From a virus, in IMG/VR virus record IMGVR_UViG_3300026521_000003, positions 186,001 to 250,000 of that record: DNA of 64,000 nucleotides. One strand, written 5' to 3'. Positions 25,550 through 33,992 of the stretch are shown here, piece after piece. The position numbers and the translations under genes are program-made. The first letter of the stretch is position 1, and the number at the start of each line of letters is the position of its first letter. A model generated the notes under the pieces. It was given only the letters and a program-made list of their open reading frames with translations, searched no databases and was not told the DNA's origin.

Positions 25550-28500
25550 TATATTGTCTCCTCATTTAATTCAATTTCAAAAAATACTTCTGATGTATCA
25601 ATTTCTAAATAAAATAGATTTTCAGCTAAACTTTTACTATTAAACCACAATGATGCATCTATTGACTGTACAGTAAATGAATTACTAACATTGCCTGTGG
25701 AAATAATATCATTAAAATTGATTACTGTTGATCCAGGAATATCTGAAAGTAATCGGAATTCTATACTATTATTATTTACTATGCGTACTTCAACAAGTGT
25801 TGAATCATAATTATCAATTATTTCAAGAGTACCCTGTACATTTAAAATATCGACCGTATGCCAGTCTATATCAGTATTTATCAACTTATAAAGTTTATAT
25901 GACGGTAATAATAATTCATTATAATTGCAATTTATATTGATTTTTAATGATTTATGATAATCGGATATAAAAATATTTGTTGTACCTATATGATTAAAAG
26001 TTAATTCTAATTCTTGAGTTTCTTTATTAATATTAAAATCTGCTATACTATCATCATCACTCCATACCAATAAGTTGTCCCAATCATTATTATATGGGTG
26101 TAATAGTTGTATTGTTGCCTGACTTCCAATTATAACTGGAAAAAGAGTATGAGTTCTAGAAGAGTTATTGTATGGTAAATTTATATCTATATATTGTACA
26201 ACTTCAACATTAATATTTATTTCAGATTCAGAATCTGAAAAATTTATTATAGATGATCCTATATCTGTATATTGAGTATCAGTAACAAATGTAAACATTT
26301 TAGGTCTAGGCCCACCATTACGACAATCAAAATACTTATCTTCACCATTATATATACTTGCATATTTCAATCCTAAAATATTTGGATTTTCGATATTTAT
26401 ATTTAGTCCTTCTGCCTGATACTCAATTTTTAAATCTCGATAAGCAGTATTTGTGCCTTCATTATAGATAAATTCTGTTTTGGAATTCATAAATCGATAT
26501 TTGTCTATTATAAAGTTTTGTGCTTCTTGACCATTAACTGTTAGGTATTTATTAACAGTATAATATGCAGTAACTATATGTACCATAGATGGTTCAATTA
26601 ACCCATCTCTAACATTTATTTCATTGAAGTATGGATCTATGATATACATCATTCGTTCATTTAATTGTTGCTGGTATGGATTTATAACTAATTTATTTTG
26701 TGTGCAATATGTATTTATTCCTGGTTGATAACAAGGGCCTGTTGATATATCCAAAATAGCTCTATTAGAATGGCTTCTTCCATACTGTTGTAAATATGAT
26801 CTAAAACCACCAGCAGTAAGAGAAGTAGGTACAATATTATCAATATTAAATAAATCAATTTGTACTTCACCATCATCCACTATTAATTCACCTAGATTTA
26901 TCTCTTTCTCTCTATTTTCTAAACCCTTTATTCTCATATGTTTAGTGATGTATAATTTATATAAGATTTCACTTGATCCATTTACTATTTTAAATTCCTC
27001 TAAATACCATCCTTCAGTAATTTCATCAGCTGATATATTTGGCTTGATTTTTATTAATCCATTTTTATTCTCACCAGGCTCAATAGTTACAACCACTTTA
27101 TCTGAAGCTCCAATAATTGAAATTGTGTCAGCATAATAATAATTTAGAAGAGCTCCTGGTTCATCATACTCAAATGCTTTAATTACTGTATTATTATCTT
27201 TTTCAAATAAAGGGTTTGTAAAAGGAGCATTAATACTAATTGGTTCTAAAACTGAAAGAGTTGGCTCTTTAATATCTAAACTAAATGAATATGTATTTAT
27301 CCCATCAGATAAAGTTATTTCTGCTACACCTGATGTCATACCTTCTGGTAAATTTATAGTATCAAAAATTATTTTAATATTTTCTCTTTGTTCAAACTCC
27401 CCTGGAATAGGTTTACCATCAATATCTAAAACTGGAACTTCAATAATTTCTCGTTCAATTTTATAGGATAACGCACCTAATGAATCAACGATTTCTAAGT
27501 TATTTAAATCTAAGTTCATTTCTGTAATAATTATTTCTGGTTGATATGTATTATCACTATCATATACTGGAGGCAGTTTAACACAATTTTCAACATTTAC
27601 AATTATCTGTTCTCCTGTTGATGGGTTTTCAAGTAGAACTTCACAAGGATTGCCTAGTGTATCTAAATTCTCTACTAATGTCCAACCATCTGATATTAAA
27701 CCGTCTATATATGCCTGTTGTAACTCTGATGGTGATTGGGCAGGAAAAACTAAATTTTTATATTCTGCTGCAGTTATAGTGATTTTTTCACCTGTTGCAG
27801 GATTTAAAACTGTAATCATAGGGTTTGAAGAATCTATAATTTCATCTAAATTAGATAATAATGATTCTTGAGTATCGGTATTTTCCGGTAAGAAAACTGG
27901 ATCTGGATCAGTAGTACAAATAATATTTCGATCTCTTAAATAATCTTCAACATTTTGCTCAATTTTATTTAAATTTATATCATAATCAATTACTTTAGTT
28001 AAAGGGTTACGCTCTTTAGCTTCACATAAAGTTTCTATACATTGCGTGTATTCAGAACCGGAGAATTGACTACACCCATCAATTTGACATATATAATTAT
28101 TATTAACTAAAAATGAAGAAATTGTTTCTTCTTTATATTCATTGTTTAAATCTTTTGTTAATATAATTGATCTTGGATCTTTATCACATAATGATGATAG
28201 GTATTCTAAATAATCTGGATCATTAGGGTCTTTATATTCAATCAAATCAGGAAACTCACAATAAATTGAAGTTAATTGACCGGTATATGGATTCATAACT
28301 AAATGAATTCCATCTTCAGTTAAGCCATTTAAAAATAATTCCATACATGGATCATCGGGTCTAATATTTTGAGTTGCTTTAAATGGTCTAGCAGGTCGCA
28401 TACCATCAATTTCCATACTAAATGCTTTGTAGAAAACTAAAGTCTCAACTTTTGTTTGAACATCATCTTTGTTTTTAACAGCAAAAATAGATATTGAATA

Positions 28501-29076
28501 TGGGATTCTTCCTTCTGGAGAACCAGCTATAAGTTCTATACTGTCAATAACTTGCATTTGTTTAGGAGTTAATCTTATATAAAAAACGCTTTCTTTATCA
28601 TAATTATCTGGACCTAGATTAAAAATAGTTGATGAAATTTCACCATCACCAGTAGTCTGATAAAGGTCATTACCATTAAATAGGTTTTCACCTTCAAAAT
28701 TATCAGTTTCTAACCAGTTTAAATCATTAGATAGATTTAAATCTTCAAAATTACTTAAATTATATGATAGGTTGTTTCCTAAAATATCCTTGAATCTTAT
28801 TTCAGTAATAGTTGCACCTTTATCTATTCCGTATGCACCATTAACAACAAATTTTAATAATTCTGCATCTCGCAATAATAATTCATCTTCAGGATTTTTT
28901 ATTGTTGGGTTTAATTTACTATTATCGGTACAGTAAATTCTTTCAAAATCGGTATCTGACCAGAAATTGGTTGTTTGCTTTCTTTTAATAAAACCACACC
29001 CGTCATGATAAACAAAACTGTTTATTGGTATATATGATATATCTTGATCTTTACTATCAATTACATATGCTCTCAT
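25549..29076 (-). CDS. Giant 1175-aa tail or baseplate protein
   Basis: The N-terminus contains HDGCGFIKRKQTTNFW and several cysteines. Residues of about 255-490 carry a loose repeat N-P-x-T-G-[E/Q]-x-[I/L], seen three times (NPYTGQ, NPATGE, NPSTGE), and a cysteine-rich knot (NNYICQIDGC, QCIETLCEAK). The rest is a chain of beta-sandwich-like domains. No family is recognised. It is the second gene of the minus-strand operon and abuts the 1502-aa gene, suggesting that the two giants are partner proteins in one fibre or baseplate arm. Confidence 0.75.
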   Translation of the reverse strand: MRAYVIDSKDQDISYIPINSFVYHDGCGFIKRKQTTNFWSDTDFERIYCTDNSKLNPTIKNPEDELLLRDAELLKFVVNGAYGIDKGATITEIRFKDILGNNLSYNLSNFEDLNLSNDLNWLETDNFEGENLFNGNDLYQTTGDGEISSTIFNLGPDNYDKESVFYIRLTPKQMQVIDSIELIAGSPEGRIPYSISIFAVKNKDDVQTKVETLVFYKAFSMEIDGMRPARPFKATQNIRPDDPCMELFLNGLTEDGIHLVMNPYTGQLTSIYCEFPDLIEYKDPNDPDYLEYLSSLCDKDPRSIILTKDLNNEYKEETISSFLVNNNYICQIDGCSQFSGSEYTQCIETLCEAKERNPLTKVIDYDINLNKIEQNVEDYLRDRNIICTTDPDPVFLPENTDTQESLLSNLDEIIDSSNPMITVLNPATGEKITITAAEYKNLVFPAQSPSELQQAYIDGLISDGWTLVENLDTLGNPCEVLLENPSTGEQIIVNVENCVKLPPVYDSDNTYQPEIIITEMNLDLNNLEIVDSLGALSYKIEREIIEVPVLDIDGKPIPGEFEQRENIKIIFDTINLPEGMTSGVAEITLSDGINTYSFSLDIKEPTLSVLEPISINAPFTNPLFEKDNNTVIKAFEYDEPGALLNYYYADTISIIGASDKVVVTIEPGENKNGLIKIKPNISADEITEGWYLEEFKIVNGSSEILYKLYITKHMRIKGLENREKEINLGELIVDDGEVQIDLFNIDNIVPTSLTAGGFRSYLQQYGRSHSNRAILDISTGPCYQPGINTYCTQNKLVINPYQQQLNERMMYIIDPYFNEINVRDGLIEPSMVHIVTAYYTVNKYLTVNGQEAQNFIIDKYRFMNSKTEFIYNEGTNTAYRDLKIEYQAEGLNINIENPNILGLKYASIYNGEDKYFDCRNGGPRPKMFTFVTDTQYTDIGSSIINFSDSESEININVEVVQYIDINLPYNNSSRTHTLFPVIIGSQATIQLLHPYNNDWDNLLVWSDDDSIADFNINKETQELELTFNHIGTTNIFISDYHKSLKININCNYNELLLPSYKLYKLINTDIDWHTVDILNVQGTLEIIDNYDSTLVEVRIVNNNSIEFRLLSDIPGSTVINFNDIISTGNVSNSFTVQSIDASLWFNSKSLAENLFYLEIDTSEVFFEIELNEETI

Positions 29077-29295
29077 TTAGTTCTCCTGTAAAAACGCTAT
29101 TACGTTATCTGTATCTTCTTTAGTAAAATGAAGTTGATTGAATTGTTTTTTAATATTTGATAAAAAACTAGAATCATTGACTTTGTTTAAGAGTTGTGTT
29201 TTTTCGCTAGAACTCATAATTTTACTAAGCTTTATTTTTTTAACAAGTGATAAAATAAAAGGTCTATTAATTATATCTTTGTGTAAATATGGCAT
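29077..29295 (-). CDS. Unrecognised 72-aa protein heading the structural operon
   Basis: A small basic helical protein (LVKKIKLSKIMSS, NIKKQFNQLHF) with no family recognised. It is the first gene of the operon running from 29295 to 12449, with AAAAGGGGAAGCA before its ATG and a late-type box at 29321-29328. Its stop is one base from the start of the 1175-aa gene. Confidence 0.65.
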   Translation of the reverse strand: MPYLHKDIINRPFILSLVKKIKLSKIMSSSEKTQLLNKVNDSSFLSNIKKQFNQLHFTKEDTDNVIAFLQEN

Positions 29296-29320
29296 TGCTT
29301 CCCCTTTTAATCTTTGTAAT

Positions 29321-29328
29321 TATTTATT
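29321..29328 (-). promoter_or_regulatory. T4-type late promoter candidate for the structural operon
   Basis: The minus strand reads AATAAATA, 25 bases before the ATG at 29295. It shares the divergent 94-base region with the box for threonyl-tRNA synthetase. Confidence 0.5.
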
Positions 29329-29357
29329 CCTACATATACTTTTTTAAATAATGAGTT

Positions 29358-29366
29358 TTGTATAAT
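29358..29366 (+). promoter_or_regulatory. Sigma-70-like -10 box TTGTATAAT
   Basis: TTGTATAAT lies 23 bases before the TTG start of the ThrRS gene, on the strand opposite to the late box at 29321-29328. The divergent region thus holds two promoter classes. Confidence 0.45.
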
Positions 29367-29389
29367 ATAATATAAAAAAGGAAATAGTA

Positions 29390-30622
29390 TTGGATGAAAA
29401 TAATCAAAAATTAGATAATATGGATCATAGAAGTCTAGGTAATAAACTTAAACTATTTATGTTTAGTGATTCTACTCCTGGAATGCCATTTTGGCTTCCA
29501 AATGGTGCTCAACTTAGAAAAAGATTGGATGACGTAGTTTATAAAGCTCATAAATTAAGAGGATACAAACCAGTATTATCACCTGCTATGATGGAGGATA
29601 CAATGTGGAAAGTGTCCGGACATTATGAAAATTATAGAGAAAATATGTTTCCTTCGGAAGTAGAAAAAAGAGATTATTTACTTAAACCTATGAATTGTCC
29701 AGGACATGTTATTATGTATCAACATGATGTAGTATCATATAAAGATTTACCAATGAGATACTTTGAATTTGGTCAAGTGCATAGAAATGAGAATGCAGGT
29801 TCACTTCATGGTCTTTTTAGAGTAAGGGAATTTACACAAGATGATGCACATATTTTCTGTCGGGAAGATCAAGTTGAAAACGAAATTAGAAAAGTTATGA
29901 ATTTTATTGATGATTTCCTTAATACATTTGATTTTAAATATAAAATTGAATTTTCAACTAAACCAGAAAAAGCTGTAGGTGATACAGAAATTTGGGATAA
30001 AGCTGAAAATTCAATAAAAAATGCATTAGAGTCTATGGATTTAGATTATCGTATAAATGATGGAGACGGTGCATTTTACGGTCCTAAAATTGATATTAAA
30101 ATTCTTGATAATCATAAAAGAGAGTGGCAATTAGGTACTGTACAAATTGATTTTAATTTGCCTCAGCGTTTTAACTTGGAATATACTGGGTCTGATGGAC
30201 AGTTTCACCAACCAGTTATGATTCATAGAGCTATTATGGGTAGTTTCGAGAGATTTATAGGTATTCTTCTTGAACATAAAAAAGGGTTATTGCCTGTTTG
30301 GATGAGTCCAAATCAAGTAGCAATAGTACCTATTAGTGGTTCGGACGAAAAAATTATGAATTATGTATCTGAGATAAAAGAAATTTTAGAAACTAGATTA
30401 GGAGCAGATATTGTTATTTATGATGATAACAACACGCTTAATAGACGTATAAAAACAGCCGAACAAATGAAAAATCCTATTATTATGATTATTGGTGAAC
30501 AGGAAGTAGATAATAGAAGTGTTAATTTAAGACATAAGATTAAACAAAAGAGATATGAAGAATCACTACAAGATTTTATATATCATTTAGAAGATGAAAT
30601 GAAAATAACTATTGGAGATTAA
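29390..30622 (+). CDS. thrS: Threonyl-tRNA synthetase, catalytic plus anticodon-binding domains
   Basis: A 410-aa class II synthetase core that charges tRNA-Thr. It shows PFWLPNG (34-39), M-N-C-P-G-H (101-106), the motif 2 loop MRYFEFGQVHRNENAG (122-137), D-D-A-H-I-F (151-156) and M-I-H-R-A-I-M-G-S-F-E-R (277-288). The zinc ligands C103, H154 and H279 are all present, so catalysis and threonine recognition look intact. The C-terminal 110 residues form the anticodon-binding domain. The TGS and editing domains of the usual 640-aa bacterial enzyme are missing, so mischarged Ser-tRNA-Thr could not be cleared by this protein. The start codon is TTG, after AAAAAAGGAAAT; an out-of-frame ATG follows four bases later. 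Confidence 0.93.
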   Translation: MDENNQKLDNMDHRSLGNKLKLFMFSDSTPGMPFWLPNGAQLRKRLDDVVYKAHKLRGYKPVLSPAMMEDTMWKVSGHYENYRENMFPSEVEKRDYLLKPMNCPGHVIMYQHDVVSYKDLPMRYFEFGQVHRNENAGSLHGLFRVREFTQDDAHIFCREDQVENEIRKVMNFIDDFLNTFDFKYKIEFSTKPEKAVGDTEIWDKAENSIKNALESMDLDYRINDGDGAFYGPKIDIKILDNHKREWQLGTVQIDFNLPQRFNLEYTGSDGQFHQPVMIHRAIMGSFERFIGILLEHKKGLLPVWMSPNQVAIVPISGSDEKIMNYVSEIKEILETRLGADIVIYDDNNTLNRRIKTAEQMKNPIIMIIGEQEVDNRSVNLRHKIKQKRYEESLQDFIYHLEDEMKITIGD

Positions 30623-30623
30623 T

Positions 30624-30917
30624 ATGAAAGATATAATTATAGGATTTGGTGCAATAATACTTTTAATAACTGGTTTTGTACTATTATTTGCTCTTATAGG
30701 AGCATTAGTTTACGGATTTGGATATATTTTAGGTTGGGCTATTAATTTAATTGTTGGTCCAAAAATATTATTTGGTATTACATTTCCTCAATTTTTTGGG
30801 GTAGTATTTTTAACAGGTGGTACTATTGCAGGTATAATTAGTAGTAACATTCAAGAAAAAAATAATAAAGCTATAGTAGAAATAACTAATAAATTAAAAG
30901 CGTATCGAGGTTATTAA
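30624..30917 (+). CDS. Small membrane protein
   Basis: A 97-aa protein with two strongly hydrophobic segments (about residues 4-32 and 34-70, including GAIILLITGFVLLFALIG and FFGVVFLTGGTIAG), then a charged cytoplasmic-like tail. The ATG at 30624 has GGAG upstream; an in-frame codon at 30612 lies in the ThrRS gene. It overlaps nothing and follows ThrRS by one base. It could be a spanin, holin or superinfection factor, but there is no decisive motif. Confidence 0.7.
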   Translation: MKDIIIGFGAIILLITGFVLLFALIGALVYGFGYILGWAINLIVGPKILFGITFPQFFGVVFLTGGTIAGIISSNIQEKNNKAIVEITNKLKAYRGY

Positions 30918-30937
30918 TCCTAAACCCTTATTTTTTA

Positions 30938-30945
30938 TATAAATA
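30938..30945 (+). promoter_or_regulatory. T4-type late promoter TATAAATA
   Basis: An exact TATAAATA ends 21 bases before the ATG of the small-terminase-like gene at 30967, with AAAAAAGGAAT between. Confidence 0.65.
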
Positions 30946-30966
30946 AAAGAAAAAAGGAATTTTTTA

Positions 30967-31518
30967 ATGGCTGATATTGTTTCGCAAAAGCTTGCAGAAG
31001 TATTAAATGTCGAAGATGAGATTAATGGTACTTCTAATGAATCTGAAGATAGTGTTAATCCATTGACGGAACAACCGGTTTATAGTTCATCGTTGGTTAC
31101 TCAAGCTGATATTGATGCATTTAATGATGTTGAAGCGGGAATAGGGTTGGAAAATTTTAGTAAAGTCGTCCTTATGAAATGTGCTCAAAAAGCTATGAAT
31201 GACCATGATGAATTAATAGATACAATGGCTAAAGTAGATGATTCAAAAGCTGCTAGACTTGCAGAAGTAGCAGTTTCTGCTCTCTCTAATGCATCGGATG
31301 CTGCAAAAGCATTAATGAATTTTACAATGTCTAAAGAAAAACTACAAATTGAAAAATCTAAATTAGAAATTAAATCTGTTACCATTAATAATTTAGGTGA
31401 TAATACTGGTGGAGCTATGTTAGGTGGTACCCAAAAAGAGGTTTTACAACAAATTAAAGATATGATGAATGATGATAGTGATGCTACCGATGATCCTCCA
31501 CCATTAGTAGAAGTTTAA
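30967..31518 (+). CDS. Terminase small subunit, T4 gp16-like
   Basis: A 183-aa protein with an acidic N-terminal tail, a central helical hairpin (R-L-A-E-V-A-V-S-A-L-S-N-A then K-A-L-M-N-F-T-M-S-K-E-K), then T-I-N-N-L-G-D-N-T-G-G-A-M-L-G-G-T-Q-K-E-V-L. It ends in an acidic tail. This order matches gp16-type small terminases, in which the helical hairpin forms the ring and the segment before the C-terminus carries (M/I)-x-I-x-N followed by a G-[S/T]-x-x-[E/D]-[L/V]-[L/M] motif. The gene is driven by a late promoter. DNA recognition and regulation of the large subunit are the expected roles. The call rests on pattern and length, not on an invariant residue. Confidence 0.55.
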   Translation: MADIVSQKLAEVLNVEDEINGTSNESEDSVNPLTEQPVYSSSLVTQADIDAFNDVEAGIGLENFSKVVLMKCAQKAMNDHDELIDTMAKVDDSKAARLAEVAVSALSNASDAAKALMNFTMSKEKLQIEKSKLEIKSVTINNLGDNTGGAMLGGTQKEVLQQIKDMMNDDSDATDDPPPLVEV

Positions 31519-31533
31519 AATTATGTTAAAATA

Positions 31534-31542
31534 ATGTATAAT
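31534..31542 (+). promoter_or_regulatory. Sigma-70-like -10 box ATGTATAAT
   Basis: ATGTATAAT, preceded by TTAAA three bases earlier, 56 bases upstream of the gene at 31599. A late-type box lies between, so this gene may be expressed in two phases. Confidence 0.35.
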
Positions 31543-31556
31543 TTTGTTTTAAGTGA

Positions 31557-31564
31557 TATAAATA
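31557..31564 (+). promoter_or_regulatory. T4-type late promoter TATAAATA
   Basis: An exact TATAAATA 34 bases before the ATG at 31599. Confidence 0.5.
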
Positions 31565-31598
31565 TAATCGAAAAAAAAACTTAGAAGGAAATCTATAC

Positions 31599-31841
31599 AT
31601 GAATTATAAACAAATTCAACAAAAATTAAATGAAATCTCTAATAATTCTTTTCATATGCTTGGATTAGATGCATTAGAAGATATTTTAACAGATCTTGAA
31701 GAATTAAGTGAAACTGCGGATACATTAAATGAAACCGATGAAGGTGATGGAGAATACTCTGAAATTATGGAACAGATTGAAGATTTAATGTACACTATTG
31801 ATCAAGAAATAGATGCTCTAGAAGACCCAGATTTTTATTAA
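31599..31841 (+). CDS. Unrecognised 80-aa acidic helical protein
   Basis: A highly acidic, all-helical 80-aa protein (DILTDLEELSETADTL, EIMEQIEDLMYTIDQEIDALED) with coiled-coil character. It is preceded by AGAAGGAAATC. It has two promoter-like boxes upstream. No family recognised; a DNA-mimic or scaffold-like role is possible but unsupported. Confidence 0.7.
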   Translation: MNYKQIQQKLNEISNNSFHMLGLDALEDILTDLEELSETADTLNETDEGDGEYSEIMEQIEDLMYTIDQEIDALEDPDFY

Positions 31842-31873
31842 AACCATATTTAACCGAACTTTAAGTAATATAT

Positions 31874-31882
31874 TTGTATAAT
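31874..31882 (+). promoter_or_regulatory. Sigma-70-like -10 box TTGTATAAT
   Basis: TTGTATAAT 27 bases before the ATG at 31910. It would open the long run of genes from the RNase Z-like gene onwards. Confidence 0.4.
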
Positions 31883-31909
31883 AATAATAAACGTTTAAAG
31901 GTTTGTTAT

Positions 31910-32800
31910 ATGAAAATTACTTTTTTAGGTTCGGGTTCAGCATTTGTACCAATGTCTGAAAATTATCAATCAAATATTTTATTTGAAAAAACATTAACAG
32001 AAACTACATTTTCAACCCCTGAATCATCACCATTACCAATGGTCGGTGGTGTATATCCCATTGGCGAAGAAACCAAAACTTATAAACTTTTAATGGATGC
32101 AGGAACTCATATCCAAGAATCATTACTCTCTCAAAATATAGACGCAATAGATTTAGATGCAATTTTTATTTCTCATTTGCATGGAGATCATTGTCATGGT
32201 CTGGAATACATTGGATTCAAACGCTACTTTATTCCTGAATTTGGTACTAATAAACCTAAACTTCTTTTAAACAATGAAATATCAGATAAATTATGGAATG
32301 CTGTTTTAAAAGGTACAATGGGTAGTATAAATGGAAGTAGAACTGAACTAGATACTTATTTTAATGTAGTACGTATTAAACCTAGAGATGGTTTTCAATT
32401 TGCAAATATAGAATTTTCATTGATTCAGGTTCCACATGTAATCGATGATTACGAAGAAGTTCCAGCATTCGGTTTAAAATTTAAAGATGATGATATTAAA
32501 GTTTTTATTACTGGTGATACTCAATTTGATTTTTGGAGGATGATTGGACAATATGAAGACGCTGATATTATCTTTCATGATTGTGAAATGTTAGAATATC
32601 CAAATTCTGTACATGCGCAATTTCATCAGCTAAAAGAGCTACCTGCACAGTATAAACAAAAAATGTGGTTATATCATTATATGTTATATAATAAAACCTT
32701 TGAAGAATTAGAGAAAGAAGTATTGGATGCAGGTTTCGCAGGCTTAGTTAAGCGAGGTCAAGTTTTCGATACTAAATTAATAAAGGAAGAAGGAAAATGA
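31910..32800 (+). CDS. Metallo-beta-lactamase fold protein, RNase Z-like
   Basis: A 296-aa protein with the start M-K-I-T-F-L-G-S-G-S-A typical of RNase Z/ElaC, the metal-binding motif H89-x-H91-x-D93-H94 (SHLHGDHCHG), F-I-T-G-D-T near residue 200 and a terminal L-Y-H-Y motif around residue 257. Between 25 and 60 lies an unusual insertion. RNase Z enzymes cut the 3' trailer of tRNA precursors; other members of this fold hydrolyse cyclic nucleotides or lactones, so tRNA processing is only the leading possibility. Nearby ThrRS, KptA and CYTH genes fit RNA metabolism. The ATG at 31910 follows AAAGG; an in-frame codon at 31874 overlaps the promoter and is rejected. Confidence 0.8.
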   Translation: MKITFLGSGSAFVPMSENYQSNILFEKTLTETTFSTPESSPLPMVGGVYPIGEETKTYKLLMDAGTHIQESLLSQNIDAIDLDAIFISHLHGDHCHGLEYIGFKRYFIPEFGTNKPKLLLNNEISDKLWNAVLKGTMGSINGSRTELDTYFNVVRIKPRDGFQFANIEFSLIQVPHVIDDYEEVPAFGLKFKDDDIKVFITGDTQFDFWRMIGQYEDADIIFHDCEMLEYPNSVHAQFHQLKELPAQYKQKMWLYHYMLYNKTFEELEKEVLDAGFAGLVKRGQVFDTKLIKEEGK

Positions 32801-33057
32801 GTTTAAGTTATAATAAGTTAAAAGAAATAAATGCCGGCGATATATTATATGATTGCGAAGCTGGGATTAATATCGAATTTAAAGTTTTAGAAGTTCCTAT
32901 GGAAGAATACAACGAATCATTAAAAAGTAATCAGCTTTCATGGAAAGGTATAACTCCAGAAGGGGAAGAAATTAAGTTTTTAATAATTGAAAAATTTTCA
33001 CATTATGGACCGAGAATTTATACTTATAAAGCATACGCACATATAATAGGAGATTAA
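32797..33057 (+). CDS. Unrecognised 86-aa protein
   Basis: A short beta-rich protein (GDILYDCEAGINIEFKVLEV, GRIYTYKAYAHI-like end) that resembles a small SH3-like or barrel domain. Its ATG overlaps the stop of the RNase Z-like gene (AAAATGA). The context suggests co-expression with it. No family recognised. Confidence 0.65.
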   Translation: MSLSYNKLKEINAGDILYDCEAGINIEFKVLEVPMEEYNESLKSNQLSWKGITPEGEEIKFLIIEKFSHYGPRIYTYKAYAHIIGD

Positions 33058-33061
33058 TATT

Positions 33062-33370
33062 ATGGGTAAAAAAAATACTGAAATGGAAATTAAAGACTTT
33101 GAATACTATTTAGTAGTTATGGATAGCAGGCAAGATTATATAATTAGTTATGGGTATGAAGAATTTCCATTAATTTTGGATATAAAATATGCCTTTGAAC
33201 AAATACCTAAAGAACCAGATCTTATAGCTGCAATTCCTGATTGGCAAAAAGTTTTTGATTATGCATCAATCGAAATTATGCCACATAAAAAATTTATTAA
33301 GTACATGCTAAAACAGGAAGAAAAAGCGTTAAAACAAGATAAAAAGAAAAAAAAGAAGAAAGGTAAATAA
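33062..33370 (+). CDS. Unrecognised 102-aa protein with polylysine end
   Basis: The first 75 residues form a mixed domain (FEYYLVVMDSRQDYIISYG), and the last 25 are almost all lysine with some glutamate and glutamine, ending KKKKKKGK. A nucleic-acid-binding tail is plausible. No family recognised. The next gene begins at the final base of its stop (TAATG). Confidence 0.65.
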   Translation: MGKKNTEMEIKDFEYYLVVMDSRQDYIISYGYEEFPLILDIKYAFEQIPKEPDLIAAIPDWQKVFDYASIEIMPHKKFIKYMLKQEEKALKQDKKKKKKKGK

Positions 33371-33708
33371 TGTATTATCATCATATGCATTATAATTACT
33401 TTTCAAATGATAATAATAATTATGAAATAAAATTTTATATTTGGACGGATTACGATGATCGTATTAGGAAATATGCTATTATTGGTGAAATTGAAACAAA
33501 ATATATAGCCTATAATGAATTTACTAAGAGTAAGTTTGCAATCGATAAAAAAGATACATATCGTAATAAAGATGATTTAAAATATGAAAAATTTAAAAAA
33601 TATACACTAAAGAAGCCTTTAAAAAGTCGAATAAAATATCTTAAAACTACAAAACAGATAGAATTTCGAGATAAATTTATGAAAGAATTTCCGGAGAAAA
33701 TATTATGA
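33370..33708 (+). CDS. Unrecognised 112-aa protein with PE tail
   Basis: It begins MYYHHMHYNYFS, unusually rich in tyrosine and histidine. A strand-like segment (YEIKFYIWTDYDDRI) precedes a basic region rich in K and Y (residues 50-100), and the protein ends EFPEKIL-stop. No family recognised. It overlaps the next start by four bases. Confidence 0.65.
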   Translation: MYYHHMHYNYFSNDNNNYEIKFYIWTDYDDRIRKYAIIGEIETKYIAYNEFTKSKFAIDKKDTYRNKDDLKYEKFKKYTLKKPLKSRIKYLKTTKQIEFRDKFMKEFPEKIL

Positions 33709-33956
33709 AAGAAATCAATGTTACGACTGAAACTATTACTAAAGAAGAAATTATAAGTTTAACATGTAATAAATGTGGTAAAACAGTAGAAGGCGATCAT
33801 GTTGCTTATGCATCGGATATTGAAACATGGACTCATGAATTTGGATATGGTAGTAGATTCGATACAGATAAATTAGAATTTGAACTATGTGATGACTGTG
33901 TTGAATCGTTTCTTAACTCATTTAAAATTCCAATAAAATTCATAAGCTCTTATTAA
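33705..33956 (+). CDS. Small zinc-finger protein
   Basis: An 83-aa protein with two cysteine pairs, C-N-K-C-G-K (residues 22-27) and C-D-D-C (residues 65-68), forming a probable zinc ribbon with about 40 residues between them. The N-terminus repeats threonines (NVTTETITKEE). The start overlaps the previous stop. Function unknown; similar small ribbons in phages act as adaptors or regulators. Confidence 0.7.
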   Translation: MKEINVTTETITKEEIISLTCNKCGKTVEGDHVAYASDIETWTHEFGYGSRFDTDKLEFELCDDCVESFLNSFKIPIKFISSY

Positions 33957-33992
33957 GGTGATATTTTATATAATTTAAAAAAGGATTATATA

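Noticed and set aside
29394-29396. ATG at 29394 as start of the ThrRS
   Set aside because: It is out of frame; the in-frame TTG at 29390 has the ribosome-binding site.
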